From Diadema setosum (lineage: Eukaryota > Echinodermata > Echinoidea > Diadematoida > Diadematidae), in NCBI RefSeq assembly GCF_964275005.1, contig NC_092688.1:23613440-23677439 (forward strand): DNA of 64,000 bases, written 5' to 3'. Shown here piece by piece: positions 36,011 through 48,730 of the stretch. Each line of letters begins with the position of its first letter. Within the stretch, counting starts at the first letter, position 1. Position numbers and translations under genes: made by a program. The notes beneath the pieces are model-generated. The model had not been told where the DNA came from, did no database searches, and worked only from the letters and a program-made list of their open reading frames with translations.

Positions 36011-37198
36011 TCCACAACTTTCAATTTCGAATCCATGAGAATCGAGCCACTTCATGGTGAAGTTTGTATGATACAATGTTGTCTTGATTTATATCCTCTT
36101 TCAAAGATCAGGCAATGCAATCGCAAAAATGTAGCGACGAGAAAATAAAACTATATCACCACCTCTACATCTGATACAACTCAATTCAAAAGCAGTACAT
36201 AATACATGTATTATCAAATATGAATATGCATTCAGATCATTAAATTTCATATCGATATCATTGATGATGAATATTATGATATTATGTCTAGCTGGATATT
36301 TTGGTGCTTTTTTTTTTTTACACATATCCGAATCTCAACATCTTTGCTTGTAAGACACAAATATCAATTTATCAATCAATTTGTGTAAAGGTGATATTGA
36401 GTTGCTGCTCCTAATAGCATATTTACATATACATACACGTGTATTTCAACATATTTCGCATTCTCACGGTAGGGAACATCAACGTCCTTTCAAAATGAAA
36501 CAATCGACTAAGTTATCACAAATTATGATAAGAATAAATTTAGCAGGCATTTACGGAGATACTGGCATATGCTGTCTTCAGTAGCCAATCTAAAGCTGCG
36601 CACAAGCTATTCCTCTGTTGTATTTCAGCTGTGGTGCACAAAGATTGCTATGCTTATACATTTCTGTCATCTTAAGGATATATAGTAATACTGCTTTCTG
36701 ATTGAATATTAGCAGCAATAAAACTTGTAGTCACATATAGTGCATCACTTTTTAAATTAATTTCTATCGTTCTTATTTTTCCACAAGATTAGAGTTCGTA
36801 GAAATCCTTTGCATTAAATGAATTGACCACTCACAGTCATTCTAGACGACGAAACATTCATCGAATATCTTACAAAATAATGTCACTTCACAATAACTTC
36901 AAAGTATGATGAACTGTTCGTGAACAAGTGCCTCCCTATACAGTTGTGACGCTAAAGTTAGGCGGGTTTAGCAAATACAATGTAATTGATCTCACTCTTC
37001 CTATTTGCTGTATATGGTGCATTTAATGGAATCATACTGTGGCAATCGCAGAGTACTCGCAATGCTCCGTCCTTGTAACAACAACAAACACGGAGCTTTG
37101 ATCAAGCGATGAGTGGCTCACCTGTCACTCAAAGCGATGAGTGGCCCACCTGTCTGTCAGCACTTCGGACCACAAACAATCAAGGAATCGGTGATTCA
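36011..37198. other. Region upstream of copy B, nothing recognised
   Basis: AT-rich, without a supported gene. A small direct repeat GCGATGAGTGGC(C/T)CACCTGTC occurs twice at about 37107-37160. Confidence 0.4.
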
Positions 37199-37341
37199 AC
37201 ACTTAATGTCGGGCGAAAGCTAGGTGGTTTAGTGGAGATGACGCCTGTCCGGTGACCAGGAGGTCGTAGGTTCAAATCCTGCCCAAGTATTTTTTTGTCA
37301 CGGCTACTACTAAAACACTGATCAATTCAGTGCTTATTTAA
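37199..37341 (+). mobile_element. tRNA-derived SINE, 5' part (interrupted)
   Basis: Internal RNA polymerase III promoter boxes are visible: A box TGGTTTAGTGG and B box GGTTCAAATCC, 30-40 bp apart. The tail region CTACTACTAAAACACTGATC is shared with 40577-40761. The SINE is cut by the LINE at 37342 and resumes at 39943-39968 and 40485-40500. Confidence 0.7.
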
Positions 37342-39942
37342 TAATAATAATACTAATAATGATAGTGAAACTCTCATAAAGCGCTCATTATTACCTTAAA
37401 AAGATACTCAAGGCGCTATATAAGAGAGTACATAAGATGTGTCACGTTACAACAGTATCACAGAAAATAATCAGAACAACAAACCAACAAACAATATATA
37501 CGTACACATATACATACCGGTATACAATTGTCAATTTAAATTGAAAAAGTAGGTCTTGAGATTCTTTTTGAAACCGTCAATGGAAGATGCTTCTCTAAGA
37601 GATTTTGGCATGCCATTCCATAGTTTTGGGCCCATATATGAAAAAGCCCGATCCCCCCAATAATGCTTGATTCGAGGTACCTGTAATTACACTGAATTAT
37701 AGCGAGTATGATGAACGGAGATTACGTGGTGGTTGGTGAAGATGAAGAGTATTTTGAAAGTAGACAGGGGCAAATTTGTGCAATGTACGGCAAACAAGAA
37801 GAAGAATCTTGAAGTTAATACGTTTTTCTACAGGGAGCCAGTGTAGGGACCGATGTATTGGGGTAGTTAGCACAGTATTCTTCGTGAAAGTAAGAAATCT
37901 AGCGGCACAATTCTGAAGACGTTGCAGGTTTTTTTTTTTTTTTGTGGAAGTGGAGTTCTTTTTGTGGAAGGCTGCAAAACAGAGAATTGCAGAAATCTAG
38001 ACGAGACGAAATAAGAGCATGCATCAATTTTCTGCTGCCGATCTAGTTAAATATCTCCAAATTGAGCCCAGGTTACGCAAATGAAATCTTACAGATTGGG
38101 ATACATATGAAATGTGGTCTTTGAATGTCAGATTTGCATCACAAACAACACCAAGATTACGAACTTTGTTCGAAGGCTTGATATTACTATTGCCAATTCT
38201 GACATAACATGTATCAGAATTCACTTTAGACAACATCTGTTTAGATCCGATCAGAATAAATTCTGACTTACTGTCATTAAATTTGAGACCATCTCGTTCC
38301 ATCCATTCCTTAACATCATCAATACATAATTCTAATCGTTTTACAGCTTCAGAGAGTTCAGTCCTGGTTGGTGAAAAAGATACAAATATTTGTATATCAT
38401 CTGCATAACTGTGATACTGAATGTTGTGTCTTTCAAAAAATGTGTCTAATCCTTGAAAGATACAGAGAGAATAGAAGTGGTCCACCTACAGACCCTTGCG
38501 GGACACCGCAAGTAAGTGCAGCCGGATCAGAGTTACTGTCATTGATCTTAACATATTGTGAACGGCTGGTAAGGTAAGATTGAAACCACTCTAATGCAAT
38601 TCCTGTGACACCAACAGATCTGAGAGTCTGGGTGAGAATGGAATGGTCCACAGTACCAAAAGCTGCCGACATATCAAGTAAAACAACTGCAGTGATATTC
38701 CCAGCATCCATCTGTCTCAAACATTGTTAGGTCAGTAAGTAATGTCTCTACACTATGATCAGGGCGATACGCTGATTGGTGGCTATCAAGAAAATCATTC
38801 TCCTGCAAGTAGTCTCGTAGGCATGAAAAGGAAACACGTTCCATAACTTTGCTAACAAATGGCAGGTTTGAAACTGGTCGATGATTGTTTAACATGTTCT
38901 TATCTAAATGAGGTCTTTTGAGGGTTGGAAATATCACCGCTGTTTTCAATTCATTTGGCACAACACCTGCTGCAAAACTGCCATTTATTATGCTCGTAAT
39001 GGCAGGGGCCGTCATAGATACACATTTTATTTATTTTTTTTAAATCAGATCCGTACAAAAAGGGTCCAATTCACATGACTTATTTGGAGACTTCATAACC
39101 ATAATATTCTTAACCTCAGTCACAGTGGTTGGATTTAGTGAGTCTAATTTTGAAGTAGTTGCAACTTCAGGTTCACTTTTAACCACACGGACACATGGTA
39201 AGGACAAGCGTATATTCGCTATCTTATCTACGAAAAACCGATTAAACTGGTTTGCCAATTCTTTGTCAGAATCATGCTCAGGTAGAGGGGATTTCTGTTT
39301 TCTGCCAAGAAGCTTGTTTACAACCTGAAAGAGTTTCTTTGTGTCTCTTCCACAGTCATTAACTCTTTTGGAGTGATATTCAGTTTTCGCTTTCCTGAGT
39401 AGTGAACGGACATACAGACGTTGTTTACAATACAACTGCCTATCAATCTCTAACAACGATTTCCTCCATTTTCTTTCTAATTGCCTTCGACGCAGTTTCG
39501 CACTAGCAATTTCTTCATTCTACCATTGAGTGTTTGGGCGAAGGGTAATACAGCGCTTCTGGATAGGGGCGTACTTGTCCAGAACCGTCGACAAAGTAGA
39601 GTTATAATTGCTGATAGCTTTTTCAACGTTTTCAGCACTTGAGCAAATAAAAGGAAGAAATTCCATCATCGGATCTTCACGCAGCATACCAATGTTGATT
39701 GATCGCACTTTCCGGGTTGACATCATTTTCTTGTAGGAGATTTTGACAGGAGTGTTGATTTCACACATTATGGCAGCGTGGTCAGAGATGCCCTCACAGA
39801 CGCTGATATTTTGGACAGTTGTCACATCATCTTGTCTTGTCATGAGCAAATCAAGTATGTGCCCTCGGGAATGGGTGGCTTCCTATATATGCTGCTGAAG
39901 ATTGTGACAAGCCATCAGATCATTTTCATTTTAACATTTTAC
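37342..39942 (-). mobile_element. CR1/jockey-group non-LTR retrotransposon, 5'-truncated and broken
   Basis: Minus-strand reading gives, in order, the end of an AP endonuclease (GISDHAAIMCEI, 39520-39849), a linker (39040-39456), and reverse transcriptase segments NNHRPVSNLPFVSKVMERV, VLLDMSAAFGTVDHSIL, GVPQGSVGGPLLFSLYL and YADDIQIF (38024-39015). The catalytic YADD is intact, but frames break between the pieces and a TAG lies before the NEE segment. The 3' UTR runs to an (ATT)n tail at 37342. It interrupts a SINE. Confidence 0.85.
38024..39849 (-). pseudogene. LINE endonuclease/reverse transcriptase ORF2 remnant
   Basis: Coding remnant of the LINE at 37342-39942: four frame-broken blocks at 39520-39849, 39040-39456, 38674-39015 and 38024-38720, as described for the element. 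The N-terminal endonuclease catalytic regions are absent. Confidence 0.8.
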
Positions 39943-39968
39943 GTCGATGTAGGGCAAATTTGTCAATA

Positions 39969-40484
39969 GCCGGGTTCACACGTACAAATTAGCGGGATGA
40001 CGATCGCGATGCTCATCCCGAGTTTTTTTGCGAGCGTCCACACGTACCAAATTAGCGGGATAGCGATCGCGATCGGTATCCCGCTAATTTGGCGAGCGTC
40101 CACACGTACCGAATTATCCCGCTAATTGCCGATAGAGATAACAGCAAAGCCAGCAAACTGGGTCACTCAGTGCCCTTCTCTATCACTGCCTGCGCGCACT
40201 TCCCTTTGTCCTTCGCAGAGGCCTCGCTGTTGTGATGTGCGCATTGCATGATGGGATGTAAAAACTCGAGATTCTAATCCCGACCGTTCACACGTACCAG
40301 CGCGGGGCCAATTATCCCGCTAATTGGCGAACCAGCGCAAGATTTCTTGGGATTAGCATCGCGATGCTTATCCCGCTAATTTTCGGGTTTTTTTCTGTCC
40401 ACACGTGCAAAAAACTCGGGATGACGATCGCGATGCAAATCTCGAGATTTGTATCCCGCTAATTGATGTACGTGTGAACCCGGC
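39969..40484. mobile_element. MITE, 516 bp, TA target site
   Basis: The ends are GCCGGGTTCACACGTACA and its inverted counterpart, flanked by TA on both sides. Internal copies of ATTAGCGGGAT and GATCGCGAT occur in both orientations. It interrupts the tail of the SINE begun at 37199. No coding. Confidence 0.75.
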
Positions 40485-40576
40485 TAATCAGTTGCAATGG
40501 AAACACCTCGACGGAGGAATTTCATGAATTTGAATAATTACGCAGTACCCGCTGTATGCTTTATGGATTAGAACCA

Positions 40577-40761
40577 ACACTTGCTGTCGGACGAAAGCTC
40601 GGTGGTCTAGTGGAGTTGACGCCTGTCCGGTGATTAGGAGGTCGTAGGTTCGAATCCTGGTCGAGTATGTACGCCCATGGTTTTTTATCATGGCTACTAC
40701 TAAAACACTGATCAATGTGCTTATTTAAGTCGGTGTGGGGCAATTTGTAAATCAGTTGCAA
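40577..40761 (+). mobile_element. tRNA-derived SINE, complete copy
   Basis: A box TGGTCTAGTGG, B box GGTTCGAATCC, then the CTACTACTAAAACACTGATC tail and an end GGCAATTTGTAAATCAGTTG. It serves as the uninterrupted reference for the copy at 37199. Confidence 0.7.
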
Positions 40762-40768
40762 TAGTAGC

Positions 40769-41087
40769 ATTATGATTTCAAAAGTTATTAGAGTTGAAAG
40801 CGAAGAGTGTGAAAAGCATTTTCAAGAAATGAGAAGGGGCCTCTGTAAGACAAATCTGATCACACTACTCTACCCCCCCCCCAAAAAAAAAAATATCCCC
40901 CCCCCCAAAAAAAAAAAAAAAATGTTTGGAGAAAAACTGCTGAAAACATGCTTTCCCTTTCATTCATGATTTTAAACTTAGGAATAATGAAGAAGAAGAA
41001 CAGCTCTTTCAGAAAACATGAAAAACTCAAGATTGACTTGATTGACCCGTTTCACCTTTTTTGAATCTTTACGTAAAATCATGGGGT
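40769..41087. mobile_element. MITE family 1, partial reverse copy
   Basis: Inner segment AAAAGTTATTAGAGTTGAAA through GACCCGTTTCACC is the reverse complement of part of 48006-48695. It is cut by the foldback fragment at 41088. Confidence 0.5.
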
Positions 41088-41865
41088 GTGTTGAGGCACA
41101 AATTGTCGCCCCCGGTACGGGGCGACAATTTGTGCAGTGAGAGACGGTACAGATTCATTTTGTCGCCTGGCGACAAATTATGCTGCTCGTGCAGTTCCTA
41201 ATTTTTGACCTCAATGGCGACAATTTGTGCAGATAAAATGAAACGTAGCTGCACAAATGTTGTCGTCGGTCGTTGTCTTCAAGTTGCAGGAGATAATACT
41301 AAGATGCACAACGAATTGTGTGGTTGGGATGGTTGTTCCCGTATTATGCTTGGGTGGGGTGGGTATGACTGGTAAATGTGATGTGATGTGTGTGTGTGTC
41401 TGTGTGTGTGTGTGTGGGGGGGGGGGGTTGCATGGTATGTTTGTGTATGGTGTGTAGGTACGTATATGTGACTTGTGTATGCGTGTGCTCATAGCTTGGT
41501 GTGTGTGTTTGGAGTATAATAAAATATGTGGAACCGTGTGCATGTGCGGTGATTGGATAGTGGTAGTGGTTTGTTTGTCTGTGTGTATACGTGTGCCTGT
41601 GTGAGTGTGCGTGTCTGCGTGTGTTTGTATGTGCTTGGTGACTTGGCGTGTATGTGTGTAGTGAGTATTGTGTGTGTGTGCGTGTGTGTGTGTGTGTGTT
41701 ATGAGTATCATGGTCTTTCTCTACGGGTGTATGTGTGGTGTGTATGTGTGCGTGTTTGGTGGAGTTTGTGTGTTGGTGGGGGCGGTGGTGGGTCTCTCTC
41801 TCTCTCTCTCTCTGTGCTCGTGTGTGTATGCACATGTATTATGTATGTATGTTAATATATGATCG
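41088..41865. mobile_element. Partial foldback-family element
   Basis: Contains repeated (in)verted ATTGTCGCC words and interior sequence matching the right half of 33015-35419 in reverse orientation (TTTGGAGTATAATAAAATAT, then TAGTGGTAGTGGTTTGTTTG). The far terminus is replaced by GT/CT-rich simple sequence and a MITE. Confidence 0.6.
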
Positions 41866-42500
41866 TGCATCACAAAACCAACAAAAGGTCGCACCCCTTG
41901 ATTTTACGTGAGGACTCAAAAAAAGTGAAACGGGTCAACCATTTCAATCTTAACTTTCCATATTATCTGAAATAGCTATTCTTCTTCTACGTTATTCTCT
42001 TAGTTTGGCATCATGAAATGAATAGGAAAGTGTGTTTTATGCAGTTTTTCTACAATCCTTTTTTTGGTAAAGTAGTTAGATCAGCTATGTTTTAGGGATC
42101 CCTTCTCATTTCTTGAAAAATCACTTTGAACTCTAATAACTTTTGAAAAGATAATCCTTCTGCTTTGACAGTTCTCATTAAACATGGTCAGAAAATGTTA
42201 ATACAGCAGAGTAACTTTCAGCTTAATACAGTAATCCCTTCATTGTTGTTGCTCCTGGGGTTTACAACCTGTTTTTTGTCCCGTTCATCGCACAGCTGGC
42301 ACGGTTTGGTAAAGCTTCAGAGCTTGAACAGACCCTGTACTTCAGAGCCTCTTTTCTCAGTTCACACTTTTCCAGAGTGTGAGCTTTCTTTCCATCATTG
42401 CATAGGTTAAGGGAGTCCATTTGAATTGAGTTTACAACATTTTAAAGCTCAAGGTCTGTTCTTTCAGAATCTGCCCACAACTAAACATCCATGTCTGTTA
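41866..42500. mobile_element. MITE family 1, near-complete copy
   Basis: Starts ATGATCGTGCATCACAAAAC and continues through GTGAAACGGGTCAACC and CAGAGCCTCTTTTCTCAG. The right end is replaced by LINE 3' sequence. Confidence 0.55.
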
Positions 42501-42559
42501 AGTTAAGTTCTTTTTATTTAAAAAAAAAATCATAAAACTCTTGCTTGAATGGCTTTTTG

Positions 42560-42970
42560 CATAAAATAAAAAAGGAGAGACTCTCCTAACTGCAGCATTT
42601 GTGATGGATTCGATGAAACGATGGTTCATCTTTTTTTTTTTTTTTTAGAACTACCCTGTATTACCCCAGCTATTACATATTTTGTACATGTATGATGTTT
42701 TGAATGTTGTGGAACATTATCATCTCAAAACTGTTCTTTGTCATGATCTTGTTGGTTATATTGCTAATGATATATTGTCCTGAAGGACCATATAATGTTA
42801 CACGTGCAAAGCCCCCCCCCTTTTTTATTTTTTAATATTGTACCTTTTCCCCTTTTTTCACTTTGCCTTTGTTACAGTATTATTATGGAATACTGTGATC
42901 TCTACTTATTTCTGTTTTGCAACTGTTATTCGTTTATTGATGAAAATGAATAAAGACATAAAAAAAGGGG
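42560..42970 (+). mobile_element. LINE 3' end fragment
   Basis: A short frame RRDSPNCSICDGFDETMVHL matches the CxxC..H zinc-knuckle-like motif found after the reverse transcriptase of several LINE clades. It is followed by a 3' UTR ending AATGAATAAAGACATAAAAA. Confidence 0.5.
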
Positions 42971-44463
42971 ATAAACAACCGAATAATGGTATGTTAGGGG
43001 TTACCTTAGTCGTGATCGAGGGTGTATCAAAAGCTAAAAATAAAATGGCCAAGGATAAGTAAGCTGCTATTGATTGGACATAGTCACGTCATTATGACAT
43101 TAAAAAGTTGAATACAATTGAGAATGATAACATTTTATAGACTATTACCAGGTTGATTACATACTGACATTATTTGGCCCTAGTTTCCAAAGCCAAGACG
43201 GTGTTTAATGAAAGAGGAGTTATTTTACATGTATACAACGATTCATAATATAGCATCGTCCAAATAAGTGCAAATTGTGAGAGCGATAGGTCACATACTT
43301 TCTAAAGAGGCGTGAACTGAGAAAAAATGACCTTTCACTCTAATCTGAATAGTCACAAGGGCGTCTGATAAGAAAGATGGTTATGTTATACAGGAAAATG
43401 CCTTATTTGATAAGTTCTAAGCATTTTCAAAATATGGGGTTGATAGAGCATCTATTTCCCAAGAGACAGATATAAAAACTTTTGACAAATTTACCTTAAC
43501 AAGATGGCGGGGCAAAAGTGATCTAATCTCCTTATCTAATATAATTTATATTAGTTTTGGACACACAAAAAAATAAAGCTAATTATACATACAACGTAAC
43601 TGTTATATAAAATGCTAGGAATATCGTTTTCAATAATTAGAATGAAGTTGGGTGTTGCATTGGTCGCATGAGAAAAGGGGAGAAACTATAATGGATCATA
43701 GTTGAAACTATTTAAGCTTGACGTTGAGTACCCCCATTTACACATACTCTCTGTAAATGGTTGTTAAAGTGGATTGGTATCACCAGAATTGAGAATTGTA
43801 TTTAGAGTAAACAAGTTATATCCACAACTATTCAACTGTCATTCAAGTGTTGAGATTTTATTCTCGTCTGTTCTATTATATAAATGAAATGAACGTTTTC
43901 AATCATGAATCATTTCATATACATTATATTTTACAATATTCTTGTTTTAATAACTTTGTTGCGTCTAGCATTTCGGGATAAAAGATTATGATGTTGACTT
44001 ATGGCTGATACATATTTCTGAATAGTGAAATCCAAACAAATATTGAATCATTTATTTTTGTCCATATCGATATTTGTAGAGGGAGACAAAATCGAAGAAA
44101 ATCGAAAACAACTCACATCTTAACCTTCACACCTCTGCTTAATGACATCTTGCTTTCATAATTATAACAATGCTATCATTAAAAGAAAACCCTGAACAAA
44201 CTAATCACTGCTCTCATTAGCCCTCGTATGCTGTTATTTTCTTTTTCTCTCATCTCTTTTAGCACAGATCCTTGTCCGTAAAGTTATTGGCATCGACCTC
44301 GTAGAGAATGTGGCGACATATTATACAAATAGTGAATGGCCACGAGTGCGATGGTACAAGAGTTCCCACTGGGTAAAAGATAGAGGAGCTCTATTCAACG
44401 AGGCGAAGCCGAGTTGAATAGTGCGCACGGCAAGCCAAATTACTTTTTAAAAAGATTTTCTGT
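42971..44463. other. Intergenic stretch, nothing recognised
   Basis: No open frame with domain features. A stem-like GAGCTCTATTCAACGAGGCG / GAGTTGAATAG segment lies near 44390-44425. Confidence 0.4.
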
Positions 44464-44585
44464 TATCACGAATTCCCTTTCGTGATATTAAAAATTCGAA
44501 TTTCTGATATCACAAATACCCATTGGTTTATCACGTAAAACCAATTTTTGATATCACGAAATTGAATTAGTGATATCACAAATTC
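44464..44585. repeat. Cluster of TGATATCACAA palindromic words
   Basis: GTGATAT / ATATCAC words occur at least five times in both orientations within about 120 bp, just before the minisatellite. Confidence 0.5.
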
Positions 44586-44589
44586 AAAT

Positions 44590-44826
44590 CGAATTCACAG
44601 CGATTTTCTGCACTGTACTGACGCTCGAACTCCCTGTGTATTTCAGCGCTCAACTAACGCTCGAATTCACAGGTGAATTTTTTGCGCAAAACTAACGCTC
44701 GAATTCACTTTGTATTTCTGCGCTCAACTAACGCTCGAATTCACAGGGATTCACTGCACTGAACTAACGCTCGAATTCCCTGTGTATTTCTGCGCTCAAC
44801 TAACGCTCGAATTCACAGTTGAATTA
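44590..44826. repeat. 36-37-bp minisatellite, about 6.5 units
   Basis: Unit ends CTCAACTAACGCTCGAATTC. Units 1 and 5, and 2 and 6, are most alike, suggesting a four-unit higher-order repeat. Confidence 0.7.
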
Positions 44827-47615
44827 TTGAAATTGAAATATGACACGAGAGAGAGAGAGGAGAGAGAAAGAGGGGATATATGGAGGTGAAGAGGGAGAGT
44901 GAGAAGGACACAAGACTGGTGAATTAACAAAAGATATACGAGTGACTTTTGGTTCAGGTAAAAAAAGAAAAAAAAGAAACAGAAAAAAAAAGAAAAAACA
45001 CAAAGACATATGGAAATGAATTCATACGCTAAGTGAACAAGAAGGAAGGAAATATGGACGAGAAGAAGAAGAAGTAGAGAGGGGAAGAAAAAAGGAGGAG
45101 AGAATGAAAAGACAAATAAGTTGTAATTGTAATTGTAAAGAAGGCACAGCCTGTAAAAAAAGGCATGTAGTATTTGCAAAAAGGATAAAAAAATACTAAT
45201 AATCTAAACATGTGTCATTATATAATTACAAAACTTGGATAGATTGGAAAGGACTGTTTTCTTTTGACAATTAAATAATTGATCCATCTTCATAGGTAAA
45301 AATGGGCGACAAAAAAGTAAGCGCATGTATTAAAGTGCGCTTGTACTTGTTGAGTGCGTTTGTTTATTGTGACATCAGAGCTGTGCGAAGGAACAAAAAC
45401 TTGGGGGTGAATCGTAAGTTTTTACACGGGAGTTTATGGAAAATGGTGACGTCAACCATGCGCAGCTATTCATTTTTGATCAAACAAAATTGCAGGGTTG
45501 ACAGCCAGAGCGTGCGATGGAACTTTTAACTAAAAGTCACGTGATGGGCAATAGACAATTCGGATAGCTACATTCTAATTAGGTGTTGTATACTGCTCTT
45601 TGTCGGCATACATCTGTACATGATCAGAGAAAAGTCTATATGAATAGTGACAAGACATGATATAATAATGTCGACAGAACGAGATGCAGCAAATAAGCAA
45701 TTCTTTATAAGCCATAGTTGTCTGCTTACAATCTGAACATACATTTGAATATTTTGCAAAGAAGATTTTAATGGAATGTACTGTGCTGTTCTGCCATTTT
45801 TAAGTGCTAAATAATCCTTTAATTTACAGAATTTTTGTTTACAATACCCACTCCAATTCATGGAGTCAAATACTTGCCAACGTGATGCTTTCTTTCACTC
45901 TGTAGTTTATGAAAATAAATCATTTTCGTCCAAGAAATAAGAGGGACTCGAAACAGTTGAAGAAATTCGTGGCCGATAGTGTTACCGACAATGTACAAGT
46001 ACTGTTTTTCTTTTAATCTTTCTGAAATTGAAATTGAAGGAATCAATGGGACATTTGAAAAGTATCTTGATCATTGTGGCGCTTTCTCGAAAACCTGGGT
46101 AATTTAAATAGTAAGGCATCATAGTGAAATGACATACACTGCTTGATATATCACTGGAATAAATTACTGACACTGTTGACTGGTATCTTCACCTACCATT
46201 GTTTTGCTCTCGTGAAAGGCTGGGAAAGTATAGTGAAACACGGCAACGCAACGACGTCAGCACCTTGAAAAAATGTTGAACTCACAGTAACTCGATTGAC
46301 GTGAGCCTCTGTATACACAGTGAGAGGCCGAGTAGTTGCGCAGGCTCGTCAAGCACACTTGCGAACTTTTTTGTCAGGCTGGGGATTTTCAACAATGTCA
46401 AGTACATTTTTCTGTTCAGGAGTATAGTAGACTTCACGTACGTCTTTTATGAAAACAAACTTTCTTAAAAAAAAAAAAAAAAACACCCAAAACCAGACAA
46501 CATACTATATTTATCTTGGCACTTTCTTCAATAAAGCAGCAATGATAATCACAAGCATATTTCTACCTGTGTATTCCTCTCAGAAGGGATTCTGATATCT
46601 TTAAAACATTACAACGAGAGAATTACATTTATCACCAGATTCACAGGCACCATACAGTTCATTCAACACCCAGTCTTCCACATCGCTTCTGAGTTAATTG
46701 CCATTCCTTCATAACACACAATTCGACTCTGGGAGGGAACACGTTCAGGCACTAACATTCGAAAAGGAAATTAGTTCGAATCCTGTGCTACATGCGCTGA
46801 TTTAAATCAGACAGATATTAATTTGTTATTATTAAACAACGTGATTGCATAATATGGTATATTTTCACTGTAACGCTACAAAGCAATTTAGATATTATAA
46901 GCTAAGAAACGTGCATTCTAAACAAATGAAGGGTAAGATTGGATGTTTCTTGTGCAGCATTGAGATCCCAGCATATCAACGTACGGGTCATTTCACAATA
47001 TGTATTACTGTGCAGAACAATGCAGACCCATGGTGGCAGAGTTAAAAAAAAATGGTAATCATGAACAGGAACTCTAAGTAAGTACTATCAAAACCGTATC
47101 AAGTATCGTGTGTTCCCTTGGATAGTATAGCTACCTTAGTATTTCTTATTAATTGATCTTTAATGGAAATTTCAATTCAATTCAATTCAATTATTTTCAT
47201 TCTTCTTTTTTTTTTTTCTTTCAACGAAAACATAACACAAGATAAATCAGGTATTATACATCATAAAAAAAAACATTTGCCTTTGCAATAAATAAATGAT
47301 ATCGATAAACATAAGAGCGCATAATGGCAAAAAAAAAAAATAATACAAAGTCATGCTTCAGTTGAAAAAAGAAAGAAAGAAAGAATAGAGAGGTCCACTA
47401 AAAGCAAAGCTTGTAGACTGTGAACCACTCATAAAACTTATGAATTACTTATTTACAAACACTTGTGACAAATATGATATACGACAGGACGGGACAAACA
47501 GAAGAAGAATGCAGTACCTGTAGAATAGAATGTTAAAGAAATTAATATTTAGAATGTCTTTCAGAGTATATACTCTTACATTTACAACAATATATTGTAT
47601 TTCATACGTATGTAT
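44827..47615. other. Intergenic stretch, nothing recognised
   Basis: GA-rich tract 44840-45110 and a TTCAATTCAATTCAA retroelement-like tail at about 47168. Short open frames such as 45302-45529 are not supported as genes. Confidence 0.4.
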
Positions 47616-47632
47616 GTATAATATATATATAT

Positions 47633-47711
<79 letters not shown>
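47616..47711. repeat. (TA)n microsatellite
   Basis: A long TA run with small interruptions. Confidence 0.8.
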
Positions 47712-47949
47712 TGCAGGTTTTTTGTGCATATGACGCAAACACTAGTTGATTCAGTCTTAACATTGAAATAATTAATGTCCAAATCGTAATGTAGTGTGGA
47801 CGTCGAATTTCTTCAAAATGCATTTAGGTGCATTTCATACGAACTTCAAACTTTGAAAAACCGACCGACGACTCCCATGCAAATACTAGTTGTTTTGTAT
47901 AGCGAAAGGAGTGTTTGTGTGTGTGTGTGGGGGGGGGGAATTACCTCTA

Positions 47950-47999
<50 letters not shown>
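47950..47999. repeat. (TA)n microsatellite left of MITE family 1
   Basis: A TA run directly before the MITE at 48006. Confidence 0.8.
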
Positions 48000-48003
<4 letters not shown>

Positions 48004-48005
48004 CA

Positions 48006-48691
48006 TGTGACCGTGCACCTCAAAACGAACATAAAGTCGCACACACTGATTTTGCGTGAGGACTGAAAATAAGTGAAATGGGTCAACCTAGCCGAACTTG
48101 ACTTTTTCATATTTTCTGAAAGAGCAGCTCTTCTTTTACATTATGCTAAAATTTGGTATCATAAAACGGGCAGGAAAGTGTGTTTTTTAGCAGTTTATCT
48201 CGAACATTTTTGGTAGAATAGTGTGATTAGGTGTGTCTTTAGAATCCCTTTTTCATTTCTGAAAAACCTTGTCCACACTCTTCACTTTCAACTCTAATAA
48301 CTTTTGAAAGGATAGTGCTACTGCTTTGAAAGTTGGCATTAATTATGGACAGAATGTGTTAATGAGGCATGCTTAATTTCAGTTTGATCTGACGATCCCT
48401 TCATTGTTTTTACTCTGGTGGTTTACTTCCTGTTTTTTGTCCCATTCATCGCACAGCCAGCACGGTTTGGTAAAGATTAAGTGCTTGAATAGACACTGTA
48501 CTTCAGAGCCTCTTTTCTCAGTTTATACTTTTCCTGAGTTTGTGCTTTCTTTCCAATATTTAGACGGGTTAGGAAAGTCCATTTGATTTGAGTTATACAT
48601 CATTTTAAAGCTTAAAGTCTGTTCTTTCAGAATATGGTCTTAAGTAAAAATTCATGTCTAGCGACTTTTTGTTTGTTTTGAGGTGCAGGGT

Positions 48692-48695
<4 letters not shown>
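48006..48695. mobile_element. MITE family 1, complete copy (690 bp)
   Basis: Terminal inverted repeats of about 35 bp start TGTGACCGTGCACCTCAAAA (left) and TGTGACCCTGCACCTCAAAA (right), 31 of 35 matching by eye. (TA)n lies on both sides. Other copies or parts: 338-472, 25268-25995, 40769-41087, 41866-42500, 53656-54373, 61425-62030, 62035-62450 and 63586 to the window end. Confidence 0.8.

Positions 48696-48726
<31 letters not shown>

Positions 48727-48730
<4 letters not shown>

Noticed and set aside
37199..37290. Functional tRNA gene
   Set aside because: Polymerase III boxes are present, but the acceptor and anticodon stems pair poorly and a second dispersed copy shares a non-tRNA tail, so it is a SINE.
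41211..41862. Long His/Thr-rich and Val/Cys-rich frames on both strands
   Set aside because: They read through GT/CA simple sequence inside a foldback element and have no domain.
44796..45211. Hydrophobic Phe/Leu/Ser-rich minus-strand frames
   Set aside because: Produced by a GA-rich tract; no start context, splice signal or domain.
45302..45529. 75-codon plus-strand frame starting MGDKKVSACIKV
   Set aside because: Short, no recognised motif, no paralogue in the window.
47445..48059. Tyr/Ile repeat frames
   Set aside because: Artefacts of (TA)n arrays; also seen at 50362-50677 and 10274-10459.
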